This document shows positions 48,399 to 55,586 of a stretch of DNA of 64,000 bases, one piece after another; position 1 is the stretch's first letter; each line of letters begins with the position of its first letter. The DNA lies in the NCBI RefSeq assembly GCF_016427605.1, contig NZ_JAELXQ010000004.1:1-64000 (forward strand), given 5' to 3'. Source of the DNA: Ochrobactrum sp. Q0168. Its GTDB lineage: Bacteria; Pseudomonadota; Alphaproteobacteria; Rhizobiales; Rhizobiaceae. The notes below the pieces were generated by a model, which saw nothing but the letters and a program-made list of their open reading frames with translations, had not been told where the DNA came from and searched no databases. The position numbers were made by a program, and so were the translations under genes.

Positions 48399-49670
48399 TC
48401 AGTTCTGTGAAGCGCGTCGCAGCACGATCCAGTTATAAAGCGCGCCGAAGGCCATCATCAGGCAGGTGCCGAGAAACACGGCGCGCATGCCGAAATGACC
48501 GCCGACAAAGCCGCCCGCCACCGGGCCTGCGACCTGACCGACATATTGCGCCGAGACCGAATAGCCGAGGATGCCGCCAGCAACCCGGTCGGGCACATTA
48601 TGCCGGATAACGCTGGTGATGCAGGGCAGGAGACCGCCCAGCGCCAGCCCCATCAGGAAGCGCAGGCCGATCAGTTGCCAGGCTTGCGTGACGAAAGCCT
48701 GCGGGATCAGCAACAATGCGGAAACCGCCAGCGCGCCGATGATGACATATCTGTGCCCGACGCGGTCGGCCAGACGCCCGAGGCGCGACGAAGACAGGAT
48801 GCTGCCCAGCGCCGCCGCAGCCATCACAACGCCGGAGATCAGCGTGACCTTGGTCTGGTCGTCCATCAGTTGCATGACATAGACAGTGATGATCGGCTCA
48901 ATCGACATATTGGCGAAGAGCAGCAGCACGCCCGTCACCAGCATGGCCAGAACCGGCTTTCTGTCGGGGATAGCCGCCCAGATGGATTCCGCCTTCTGTT
49001 CCTTGGTCGGTTTCGGCGGCTTGCGCTCTTCGCGGATCAGGAAAGTCGTGGCGAGGAAAGTCAGGAAGATCACGCCGCCCGCCAGCCAGAAAGTGGCGCG
49101 AATGCCGATCAATGGCGGCAATGCGCCTCCGAGCAGCGGCCCGGCCAGATTGCCCGCCATGATGCCCGCCGAAAGCGCCCCCAGCGCCCAGCCGGTCTTG
49201 TCCTTTGGGGTCTGCGTGGCGACGAGGATCATCGAGCCGGAGGAGTAGCCGCCCGCAATACCGACGAACAGTCGCAGCGCGACCAGCTGCCAGACGCTTG
49301 TCACCATGCCGATCAGCGACATGGCGATGGCCATGCCGAGACTGGCGCGGATCAGCATCAGCTTGCGACCATAACGGTCGCCAAGCTTGCCCCAAAGCGG
49401 CGCGACGAAGGCTGCGGCGAGAAAGGTGGCGCCATAGGCGATGCCGGACCACTGCACGATGGCAGCATGATCGGAGACGCCCAATTGTTCCACATAAAGC
49501 GGCAGGAAAGGAAGCAGGAGCGACATGGCGATCAGCGTGGTGAACGAACCGATCAGGCAAATGAGGAGGTTCTGTTTCCAGTAGCGCTCGTGGTTTTCCT
49601 CAGCCTGTTTCGGGCCAGCGGTGCCGTCTAAAGCGACAGCGTCCCTGGCGGCAGCTTGGGTCGTGCTCAT
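48399..49670 (-). CDS. MFS transporter (12 TM, drug or metabolite efflux-like)
   Basis: 423 aa from the ATG at 49670; a longer frame is not supported. Twelve hydrophobic segments. Motif A-like GKLGDRYGRKLMLIRASLG lies between TM2 and TM3 and a second copy (GRLADRVGHRYVIIGALAV) in the second half. Family members in the DHA1 group expel drugs or sugars. A degenerate inverted repeat near 49725 and the GntR-type regulator at 49935, divergent across a repeat, suggest control by that regulator (inference). Confidence 0.9.
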   Translation of the reverse strand: MSTTQAAARDAVALDGTAGPKQAEENHERYWKQNLLICLIGSFTTLIAMSLLLPFLPLYVEQLGVSDHAAIVQWSGIAYGATFLAAAFVAPLWGKLGDRYGRKLMLIRASLGMAIAMSLIGMVTSVWQLVALRLFVGIAGGYSSGSMILVATQTPKDKTGWALGALSAGIMAGNLAGPLLGGALPPLIGIRATFWLAGGVIFLTFLATTFLIREERKPPKPTKEQKAESIWAAIPDRKPVLAMLVTGVLLLFANMSIEPIITVYVMQLMDDQTKVTLISGVVMAAAALGSILSSSRLGRLADRVGHRYVIIGALAVSALLLIPQAFVTQAWQLIGLRFLMGLALGGLLPCITSVIRHNVPDRVAGGILGYSVSAQYVGQVAGPVAGGFVGGHFGMRAVFLGTCLMMAFGALYNWIVLRRASQN

Positions 49671-49724
49671 GTCATGTCCTGCGAATGAAATGCGGATGCG
49701 GGAATGGGATTGTCTTGTATGCCA

Positions 49725-49748
49725 TTTTGGGATACCAAAACGGTATAC
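49725..49748. promoter_or_regulatory. Candidate operator upstream of the MFS gene
   Basis: Inverted repeat TTTTGG/CCAAAA around GATA, followed by the palindromic GTATAC. GntR-family FCD regulators often bind GGTATACC-like sites, so this may be the site of the divergent GntR at 49935. Confidence 0.4.
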
Positions 49749-49815
49749 ATGCATGCGCCTGTTGCTTCGCCTTGTCAACTCCCGTCAGGAGCAAGGCATT
49801 GACGGCGTGGTGAAC

Positions 49816-49919
49816 TAGAGCATTTCCAGCAAAAGTGCGTAGCGGTTTTGCGTCGGATAATGCGTGAAAACAAATAGATAGAGCGGTTCCACGATTCCGT
49901 TTTAACCGGAACCGCTCTA
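49816..49919. repeat. Bru-RS-like palindromic repeat, copy D
   Basis: About 104 bp, same orientation as copies A and B, differing at a few bases (GCGTCGGATAATGCGTGAAAA). It fills the space between the MFS operator region and the GntR gene, ending 15 nt before the GntR start codon. Confidence 0.87.
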
Positions 49920-49934
49920 GGAGACCGGTCGGCA

Positions 49935-50600
49935 ATGTCACAGATGCAAGAAGTGGAAACGCAGCTTCGCGACATGATACTGGGGCTTGAGCTTGGGCCG
50001 GGCGAACGCCTGACCGAGCGATGGGTGGAGGCGCAGTTTGCCGCTTCGCGCACGCCGATCCGCGCAGCGCTGTTACGGCTGGAAGCGGAAGGGCTTGTGT
50101 GTCGTGAAGGGCGCGGCTGGACGGTTTCGCCGATCAATCTTGCTGAAATCGAGCAGATCGGCGTCTATCGCGAGGCGCTGGAGGTGGCGGCTATCCGGTT
50201 GACTGCGGCGCTTGATGATCGCAGCGGCGTCGAGCCGATTGGCGCGATGCTGGACAGTTGCGATGCCGAAACCTCGCGGGAGGAATGGCATCGGGTCGGC
50301 ATGGATTTTCATATCGAACTGGCGCGGCTGTCGGGCAATGAGTTTCTAAGCCGTGGCGTGCGGGATGCGATGCAGCGCCTGTCGCGGGCGCGCTGGCTGG
50401 AAGTGCGCGATGAAGCAGCACTTGCCCGCGCCTGGCGCGAACATCACGCGATCCTTGATGCGGTGCGCGATGGCGATGCGGACGAGGCGGCAAGGCTGTT
50501 AAGCGCCCATCTGGGCGGTAGCCGCGACCGTCTCGTCAGCAGTTTGCATGAAGACCGTCGCGGCCTGAAGGCCCGCGGCTTTGCGGTCATCAGCGCTTAA
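49935..50600 (+). CDS. GntR-family regulator, FCD subgroup
   Basis: 221 aa. Winged helix (about residues 5-65) with GERLTERWVEAQFAASRTPI and RAALLRLEAEGLV, then the all-helical FCD ligand domain (about 85-205) with metal-binding-type residues in GMDFHIELARLSGN and AWREHHAILDAV. It lies 265 nt upstream of and divergent from the MFS transporter, which is its likely target. Convergent with the DUF1127 gene with 1 nt between stops. Confidence 0.88.
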   Translation: MSQMQEVETQLRDMILGLELGPGERLTERWVEAQFAASRTPIRAALLRLEAEGLVCREGRGWTVSPINLAEIEQIGVYREALEVAAIRLTAALDDRSGVEPIGAMLDSCDAETSREEWHRVGMDFHIELARLSGNEFLSRGVRDAMQRLSRARWLEVRDEAALARAWREHHAILDAVRDGDADEAARLLSAHLGGSRDRLVSSLHEDRRGLKARGFAVISA

Positions 50601-50601
50601 A

Positions 50602-50838
50602 TTAGCGCCACTCCGGCAGCTTGTGTCTGCCGCGCGGGAGGTGGGAGGTGCGCCCTTCCATGAGGCCAAGGTCGCGCAGCAGATAGTCGGGCGAGTGTTC
50701 GCTGACGACATAGGTCGCTGGTCTGCGCTGAAACAGGCGGCTGAAAAGGCGATACCAGCCAGAGGCTGCTTTGTCGGTAGGGCCAGACGCAGCGCAGGCC
50801 CCTGCAAGGGCTGGTGCATTCATCTCGATATTTTGCAT
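50602..50838 (-). CDS. DUF1127-like small protein
   Basis: 78 aa from the ATG at 50838 (weak ribosome-binding site GCCGGAA). Basic, Arg-rich region WYRLFSRLFQRRPATYVV then the DUF1127-type YLLRDLGLMEGRTSH. In other alphaproteobacteria short DUF1127 proteins are small basic regulators of phosphate or RNA metabolism; this one has a longer N-terminus. It is divergent from the LysR gene and may be its target. Confidence 0.75.
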   Translation of the reverse strand: MQNIEMNAPALAGACAASGPTDKAASGWYRLFSRLFQRRPATYVVSEHSPDYLLRDLGLMEGRTSHLPRGRHKLPEWR

Positions 50839-50941
50839 GGTTCCGGCTTTGCTTCTGTGAACTGTGGGAGGCGGCTCAGTTAAACTGTGCCTATAGATAT
50901 GGCCGGAAAAGCTGTTGTTTTCCAATTGAACGTCGATTACC

Positions 50942-50964
50942 ATACATAAGGAGAACTTATGTAT
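50942..50964. promoter_or_regulatory. Inverted repeat overlapping the LysR ribosome-binding site
   Basis: Perfect 9-bp arms ATACATAAG and CTTATGTAT with a 5-nt GAGAA spacer. The AAGGAG ribosome-binding site is split between the left arm and the loop, ending 12 nt before the ATG. It can be read as an operator (autoregulation) or as an RNA hairpin restricting translation. Confidence 0.7.
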
Positions 50965-50965
50965 C

Positions 50966-51850
50966 ATGGTGTCATCGCTTCCCCCTTTATCCGCCATTCG
51001 CGTCTTTGAATCCGCGTCCCGCCACGCGAGCTTTACCAAGGCTGCGGAAGAGCTTGGCATGACGCAGGCCGCCGTCAGCTATCAGATCAAGATGCTGGAG
51101 GAGCGCGTTGGAGCGCCTCTGTTTCTGCGCATGCCGAGACAAGTGAAGCTGACCGAGCTTGGCGAGCGATTGGCACCGTCCATCACCGAAGCTTTTGAAA
51201 CAATGCGCACGGCTTTCGCCGCGTTGCGGGAGGATGCGGAAGGCGTTCTCACGATCAGCGTGGTCGCCACTTTCGCAGCCAATTGGCTGGTTCAGCGCCT
51301 CGGCTCTTTCCAGATGGAGCACCCGCTTCTGGCGGTGCGGCTCGATACCAATGACCGGCTGATCGATTTCACGCAGAGCGAGGTCGATCTGGCGATCCGC
51401 ACCGGCACGGGCAACTGGCCGGGATTGGTTAGTCATGAGCTGATCAAGGCGCAGTTCACACCCATGTTGAGCCCGAAGCTTGCAGCGAGCATTGGCGGGG
51501 TGCGCGAGCCCGCCGACCTGTTGCGCCTGCCAGCCATCGACGCCAGCGATCCGTGGTGGCGGCTGTGGTTTGAAGCCGCTGGCGTTCCCGATCCGCAACT
51601 GCGCGGCAACACGCAGAACCGGCTGGGTGCGCAGCATCTGGAAGGGCGGGCGGCCACGGCGGGCCTTGGCATGGGCATCCTCCCCCCTGCCTTTCACACG
51701 GCGGAAGTCGCGGCGGGTCTGCTGATCCAGCCCTTCGACCTTCTCTGCGACGATGGCCGTTCCTATTGGCTGGTCTATCCGGAATCCCGCCGCAACGTGC
51801 CGAAAATCCGGGCTTTTCGGGCATGGATCCTGGGAGAACTTGGAAAATAA
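50966..51850 (+). CDS. LysR-family regulator (GcvA-like)
   Basis: 294 aa. Helix-turn-helix FESASRHASFTKAAEELGMT and QAAVSYQIKMLEERVG place it in the GcvA branch, like the first gene of the window. The effector domain (about 90-290) has LAIRTGTGNWPGL and GMGILPPAF. It is divergent from the DUF1127 gene and lies upstream of the ECF41 module. Regulated partner and ligand are not evident. Confidence 0.9.
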   Translation: MVSSLPPLSAIRVFESASRHASFTKAAEELGMTQAAVSYQIKMLEERVGAPLFLRMPRQVKLTELGERLAPSITEAFETMRTAFAALREDAEGVLTISVVATFAANWLVQRLGSFQMEHPLLAVRLDTNDRLIDFTQSEVDLAIRTGTGNWPGLVSHELIKAQFTPMLSPKLAASIGGVREPADLLRLPAIDASDPWWRLWFEAAGVPDPQLRGNTQNRLGAQHLEGRAATAGLGMGILPPAFHTAEVAAGLLIQPFDLLCDDGRSYWLVYPESRRNVPKIRAFRAWILGELGK

Positions 51851-51881
51851 TGTCTATGGGCAAAGATTTTTTTCACCCGCA

Positions 51882-51908
51882 TGTCACATTCAGCCTTGCT
51901 CGCTCGTC
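51882..51908 (+). promoter_or_regulatory. ECF41-type promoter
   Basis: TGTCACA at 51882-51888 and CGTC at 51905-51908 are separated by exactly 16 nt. This matches the ECF41 promoter consensus TGTCACA-N16-CGTC as I recall it. It lies 43 nt upstream of the CMD gene, so the sigma factor at 52437 probably transcribes its own operon. Confidence 0.8.
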
Positions 51909-51951
51909 ATGTCTTTCGAACCACCAAATCAAACCCGAAAGGAACGAGACC

Positions 51952-52437
51952 ATGACTGCCACGCTGAACCCATTCAATGTTGCTCCTGCCCTGATGAAGT
52001 CCTGGATGACCACCTCGCAGGCCGTCGCTTCCAGCTTGGAGCCGAGCCTGATCGAACTGGTCAAAATCCGCTCGTCGCAGATCAATGCCTGCGCAAACTG
52101 CATCAACATGCATACGATTGAAGCCCGCTCGCTGGGCGAAACCGAACAGCGCATTTATTTGCTCTCGGCCTGGCAGGAAGCGCCATGCTATTCCGAGCGG
52201 GAACGTGCGGCTCTGGGCTGGGTGGATGCGCTGACGCGTCTCTCGCAGGGCCATGATCTTGCCGAGGCGCGCAGGGCCTTGCAGGCGCAGTTTACGGAGG
52301 GGGAACAGGTGAATCTCACGCTGATGATCAACATTATCAATGGCTGGAACCGCATGGCCGTCGGCTTCGGCCTCTGGTTCGATCCGGCGGCTGCAAAAGC
52401 CACCGCCCAGAAGACTGCCGCCGAGGCTGTCGCCTGA
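51952..52437 (+). CDS. Carboxymuconolactone decarboxylase-family protein (AhpD-like)
   Basis: 161 aa, ATG preceded by GAAAGGAACGAG. AhpD/CMD motif INACANCINMH with a CxxC pair (C47, C50) and His54, indicating a thiol-based peroxidase or redox function rather than a decarboxylase. In the ECF41 family, sigma factor genes are regularly next to CMD, oxidoreductase or epimerase genes. The stop overlaps the sigma factor ATG by one base (TGATG), so both genes form one operon. Confidence 0.92.
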   Translation: MTATLNPFNVAPALMKSWMTTSQAVASSLEPSLIELVKIRSSQINACANCINMHTIEARSLGETEQRIYLLSAWQEAPCYSERERAALGWVDALTRLSQGHDLAEARRALQAQFTEGEQVNLTLMINIINGWNRMAVGFGLWFDPAAAKATAQKTAAEAVA

Positions 52438-53300
52438 TGACGGGGAGGCTGGCGCATGACGACGCGGCGGAGATTTTCGATCCGCTGCGTCCGAAACTGA
52501 TCCGCGTCGCCTATCGGATGCTCGGCTCTGTCGCCGATGCGGAAGATATGGTGCAGGAGGCGTTCATCCGCTGGATGAACGCCGACCGCAGTGCGGTGCG
52601 CGAACCGGAAGCGTTCCTGCGGCGGACGGTGACGCGGCTTTGTCTCGACCGGCTGAAATCCGGCCAAAGGCAGCGCGAAACCTATCTCGGCCCGTGGATT
52701 CCAGACCCGGTGGTCGAGGAGGAAGAGGAAGACGACGATGTTACCTTGCCGCTGATGCTGGCGCTGGAGCGGCTTTCACCGCTGGAGCGCGCGGCCTTTC
52801 TGCTGCACGATGTCTTCGGTCTCGACTTCGACGAAATAGCGAAGACAATCCAGCGCGATGCGGCGGCCTGTCGACAGCTTGCGACCCGTGCACGCAAACA
52901 TGTTCGCGAGGAGCGCCCGCGTTTTCAGGTCGATAAGCAGCGCGGGCTCGAACTGGCGCAGGCTTTCTTCACGGCTTCACGCAGCGGCGATATGAATGCG
53001 CTCGGCACCATGCTGGCCGCCGATGTGCAGATGCATGCGGATGGCGGCGGAAAACGCCCGGCCTTCCCGAAGCCGATTTTCGGTTTTACCGATGTCATGG
53101 AAATTCACGAGAAGCTCGCCGGCTATTTCAGGGCCAACGGTTCGAAGCTCTTGCGCACCACCTTTATCAATGGCCTGCCAGGCTTCATCTCGCTTGAATC
53201 GGATGGCCAGATCCAGACCACGGCGCTCGATATTGAAGACGGAAAGATTGCGGCGATCTATGTCGTCCGCAATCCCGACAAGCTGCAGCACCTGCAGTGA
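52437..53300 (+). CDS. ECF41-family RNA polymerase sigma factor
   Basis: 287 aa, translationally coupled to the CMD gene. Sigma region 2 lies at about residues 12-75 (VAYRMLGSVADAEDMVQEAF) and region 4 at about 105-160 (LDFDEIAKTIQRDAAACRQL). A WIPDP linker (87-91) precedes region 4. The C-terminal SnoaL-like extension (about 170-287) has the ECF41 motifs DGGGK (202-206) and NPDKL (279-283), thought to act as an internal regulator in place of an anti-sigma factor. No anti-sigma gene is adjacent. The signal is unknown. Confidence 0.93.
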   Translation: MTGRLAHDDAAEIFDPLRPKLIRVAYRMLGSVADAEDMVQEAFIRWMNADRSAVREPEAFLRRTVTRLCLDRLKSGQRQRETYLGPWIPDPVVEEEEEDDDVTLPLMLALERLSPLERAAFLLHDVFGLDFDEIAKTIQRDAAACRQLATRARKHVREERPRFQVDKQRGLELAQAFFTASRSGDMNALGTMLAADVQMHADGGGKRPAFPKPIFGFTDVMEIHEKLAGYFRANGSKLLRTTFINGLPGFISLESDGQIQTTALDIEDGKIAAIYVVRNPDKLQHLQ

Positions 53301-53312
53301 GCTGCGCTGTCG

Positions 53313-53612
53313 CTATCCAATCAGATAGCGGCAGAGACCGGCAGCGCCGATGCCGATGATCACGGTCGGCAGCATGGAAAAGCGCGTGGCGGCAAGAATG
53401 GTGATCGCCAGCGCCAGAAGATCGGCGGGCTTGTCGGAGACGAAATCCGGCGCGATGACCGATATCAGCACGCAACCGGGCGCGGCTTCCATAACAGCCG
53501 TGGCCCGTTTGCTGAGCGTGCGATTGCGTAGCAGCACATAACCGCCGATGCGGGTGAGGTAGGTGACGCTGGCCATCAAAACGATGGTGAGAACGGCTAA
53601 CGGATCGATCAT
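53313..53612 (-). CDS. azlD: Branched-chain amino-acid exporter small subunit AzlD
   Basis: 99 aa with about four transmembrane segments (VTYLTRIGGYVLLRN, then MEAAPGCVLISVIAPDFV and LLALAITILAATRF). The family length and hydrophobic pattern match AzlD/YgaH. Its start overlaps the azlC stop by 4 nt, and both form a two-gene exporter. Confidence 0.92.
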   Translation of the reverse strand: MIDPLAVLTIVLMASVTYLTRIGGYVLLRNRTLSKRATAVMEAAPGCVLISVIAPDFVSDKPADLLALAITILAATRFSMLPTVIIGIGAAGLCRYLIG

Positions 53613-54349
53613 TCTTCACCTGCCAGAAGATAGGCGGCAACGAGGCCGGACAATGCGCCGGCGGCGACATACCATGCGCCGGGAATGGTGAGATAGGTCA
53701 CGGCGGCGACGACAAGGCTGACCAGCCACGGGCGCGCTGCGCTAAAGCCCTTCCACATGCCCGCCAGCAGCACCAGAAACACCGCCGGAAACGCCATGTC
53801 GAAACCGTAGGGGCGCAAATCGCCCATCATCGGGCCGAAAGCCGCGCCGAGCGTGGTGAACACCACCCAAGCGATGTAGAACGGGATGGCGACGCCCGCA
53901 TAGAATTTGAGGCTGAGAGCGGGATTGACGCCCTTCGCCTGACGGCGCTTTGCATCAGCGAGGCCGAGCGCCCAGCTTTCATCACACATCAGAAACAGGC
54001 TGGCGAAAGCCTTGCGCTTCGGCAGATGGCGGATGAAGGGCGCAAGGGCCGCGCCCATCAGCAGATGGCGGCTGTTGACCAGAAGCGTGATCGCGGCAAT
54101 GAGTAAAATATGCGGCGGCGAAGTCCAGAGCTGGATGGCCGCAAATTCCGAACCGCCCGCGAAATTCAGGCCAGTCATCAGCGGCACTTCAATGATGCTG
54201 AGACCCTTCTGTGCAGCCTGCGCGCCCAGAACCAGAGCATAGGGAATAATGCCTAGCAAAACCGGCAGTCCGGCGGCTGCACCCCGCCAGAATTCTGATC
54301 TGTGGCCGGATTTGCTTTGTTGAGGCACATAGGCCTGTGAAATATCCAT
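53609..54349 (-). CDS. azlC: Branched-chain amino-acid exporter large subunit AzlC
   Basis: 246 aa from the ATG at 54349; the 24 upstream in-frame residues run into a large hairpin. Eight hydrophobic segments; AGLPVLLGIIPYALVLGAQA and MTGLNFAGGSEFAAIQLW are AzlC signature sequence, and MCDESWALGL is a family motif. AzlCD exports branched-chain amino acids or their analogues. The divergent Lrp/AsnC gene at 54691 is the probable regulator. Confidence 0.93.
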   Translation of the reverse strand: MDISQAYVPQQSKSGHRSEFWRGAAAGLPVLLGIIPYALVLGAQAAQKGLSIIEVPLMTGLNFAGGSEFAAIQLWTSPPHILLIAAITLLVNSRHLLMGAALAPFIRHLPKRKAFASLFLMCDESWALGLADAKRRQAKGVNPALSLKFYAGVAIPFYIAWVVFTTLGAAFGPMMGDLRPYGFDMAFPAVFLVLLAGMWKGFSAARPWLVSLVVAAVTYLTIPGAWYVAAGALSGLVAAYLLAGEE

Positions 54350-54368
54350 AAAATTCCTGTTGGCGGGT

Positions 54369-54446
54369 CTAGTGGATTGAATTTGACGTTTGAATCCCGG
54401 CTGACACATATGCTGTTTCAAACGTCAAATTCGAAAAATCCACTAG
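54369..54446. repeat. Large hairpin element 1 (78 bp)
   Basis: Outer arms CTAGTGGATT and AATCCACTAG (10 bp), inner arms GAATTTGACGTTTGAA and TTCAAACGTCAAATTC (16 bp), a 4-nt GAAA bulge on the right side, 22-nt loop. It begins 20 bp before the azlC start. Confidence 0.9.
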
Positions 54447-54460
54447 ATACATATATTTGC

Positions 54461-54533
54461 TAGTGGTCTTTTTGATTCCAACATTTGCTCAGTGCTTGAA
54501 CCGAGGGATGCAAATGTTGGAATCAGACCACTT
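54461..54533. repeat. Large hairpin element 2 (73 bp)
   Basis: Outer arms AGTGGTCT and AGACCACT, inner arms GATTCCAACATTTGC and GCAAATGTTGGAATC (15 bp), a TTTT bulge on the left side, 21-nt loop. The architecture repeats that of element 1 in mirror orientation, with different arm sequence. Confidence 0.9.
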
Positions 54534-54621
54534 GCGGCTGCCCCTTGTCTGTTGCTCCAGCTTGAGCTTGCTTGAGCGCGAACGGCAATATAGCCAATAT
54601 CATGCGCAATCGGGTTGCAAA

Positions 54622-54633
54622 AATTGGCCAATT
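54622..54633. promoter_or_regulatory. Candidate Lrp/AsnC operator
   Basis: Perfect 12-bp palindrome AATTGGCCAATT, 58 nt upstream of the lrp start, in AT-rich sequence with a further related stretch (ATATTTGGC). Typical of feast/famine regulator sites, which may control both lrp and azlCD. Confidence 0.45.
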
Positions 54634-54690
54634 GCAACAATATTTGGCAGCTAATGCTAATGATTTTGGCAAAAATGGAATTGGTGGCCA

Positions 54691-55149
54691 ATGAAGCTGG
54701 ATGAGATCGACAAACGGATTCTGCGCGTGCTGCAACGCGACGGGCGCATCGCCAATAATGATCTGGCGCGGGAGGTCGGGCTGTCGCCGTCGCCCTGTCT
54801 CAGGCGGGTGAAGCTTCTGGAAGAGGCGGGCGGGATCGACCGCTATGTCGCGGTGCTTAATCCGGCCAAGATCGGCAAGGGGCTGACATTCTTTACCCGT
54901 ATCCGGCTGGACAGACAGGATGAGGAGACGCTTCAAGAATTTGCGCGTGCGGTCTTGAAGCTGCCGCAGGTGCTCGAATGCTATTTCATGCTGGGCGATT
55001 ACGATGCGATGATCCGCGTGGTCGCGGCTGATATTGAGGAATATCGGCGGTTTCAGTCGGAATATCTAAGCCGCATCAAGGGTGTGCAGAACCTCAAGAC
55101 GGATGTGCCCAGCCAGACCGTCAAGCAGACTTCTGCCATGCCGCTTTAG
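54691..55149 (+). CDS. Lrp/AsnC-family regulator
   Basis: 152 aa. Helix-turn-helix LDEIDKRILRVLQRDGRIAN and SPSPCLRRVKLLEEAG at the N-terminus, then the RAM ligand-binding domain (about 70-145) with LECYFMLGDYDAMIRVV. Divergent from azlC; such pairs are often activator/export modules for branched-chain amino acids. The TAG stop is the first three bases of a palindromic repeat. Confidence 0.92.
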   Translation: MKLDEIDKRILRVLQRDGRIANNDLAREVGLSPSPCLRRVKLLEEAGGIDRYVAVLNPAKIGKGLTFFTRIRLDRQDEETLQEFARAVLKLPQVLECYFMLGDYDAMIRVVAADIEEYRRFQSEYLSRIKGVQNLKTDVPSQTVKQTSAMPL

Positions 55150-55275
55150 AGCGGTTCCCCGCTCTAAGACTATGTTTTTACGCATTTCCGGACGCATCGA
55201 AGCAGGATCAGAAATCAGTCCAGTGGACTGATTTCCCTGCGTAGACGCCTCGCACTTTTGCTGGAGATGCTCGAG
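55147..55275. repeat. Bru-RS-like repeat, copy E (diverged, with inserted hairpin)
   Basis: Begins TAGAGCGGTTCC but the central hairpin is collapsed (CCCCGCTCTAA). It continues with TTTTTACGCATTTCCGGACGC and ends CACTTTTGCTGGAGATGCTCGAG. Between these lies an additional perfect palindrome of 12-bp arms (GAAATCAGTCCA at 55212-55223 and TGGACTGATTTC at 55225-55236). The first TAG is the stop of the Lrp gene. Confidence 0.8.
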
Positions 55276-55286
55276 GCCGGCCCTTC

Positions 55287-55562
55287 TCACTTCAAATAGG
55301 CGCGAACCACATCCACAAGTTCACCAGCGCCTTCGTCGCGCTCCTTCTGCGGCAGGTCGCCATCGGCGACGTGCATCAGAATATGATCCTCGATCACCTC
55401 CGCCATCAGCCCGTTCACCGCGCCGCGCACACCGGCAATTACCTGCATGACCTCCGCACAGCCCTTTTCCTCCTCAAGCATCCGCTCCACACCCTCAAGC
55501 TGTCCGCGAATACGGCGCACACGGTTGATGAGCTTTTGCTTTTCGCGGATGGTGTGGGTCAT
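55287..55562 (-). CDS. dmeR: Ni/Co-responsive CsoR/RcnR-family repressor DmeR
   Basis: 91 aa, ATG preceded by AGGAGCC. All-helical DUF156 fold. Metal ligands of the RcnR type are present: H3, C35, H60 and H64, which distinguishes Co/Ni sensors from Cu (CsoR) and formaldehyde (FrmR) members. It follows dmeF by 24 nt. The G-tract operator upstream of dmeF is its likely site. In Rhizobium the gene order is dmeR then dmeF; here it is reversed. Confidence 0.88.
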   Translation of the reverse strand: MTHTIREKQKLINRVRRIRGQLEGVERMLEEEKGCAEVMQVIAGVRGAVNGLMAEVIEDHILMHVADGDLPQKERDEGAGELVDVVRAYLK

Positions 55563-55586
55563 GGCGGCTCCTGAAGGTTCGGTCGG

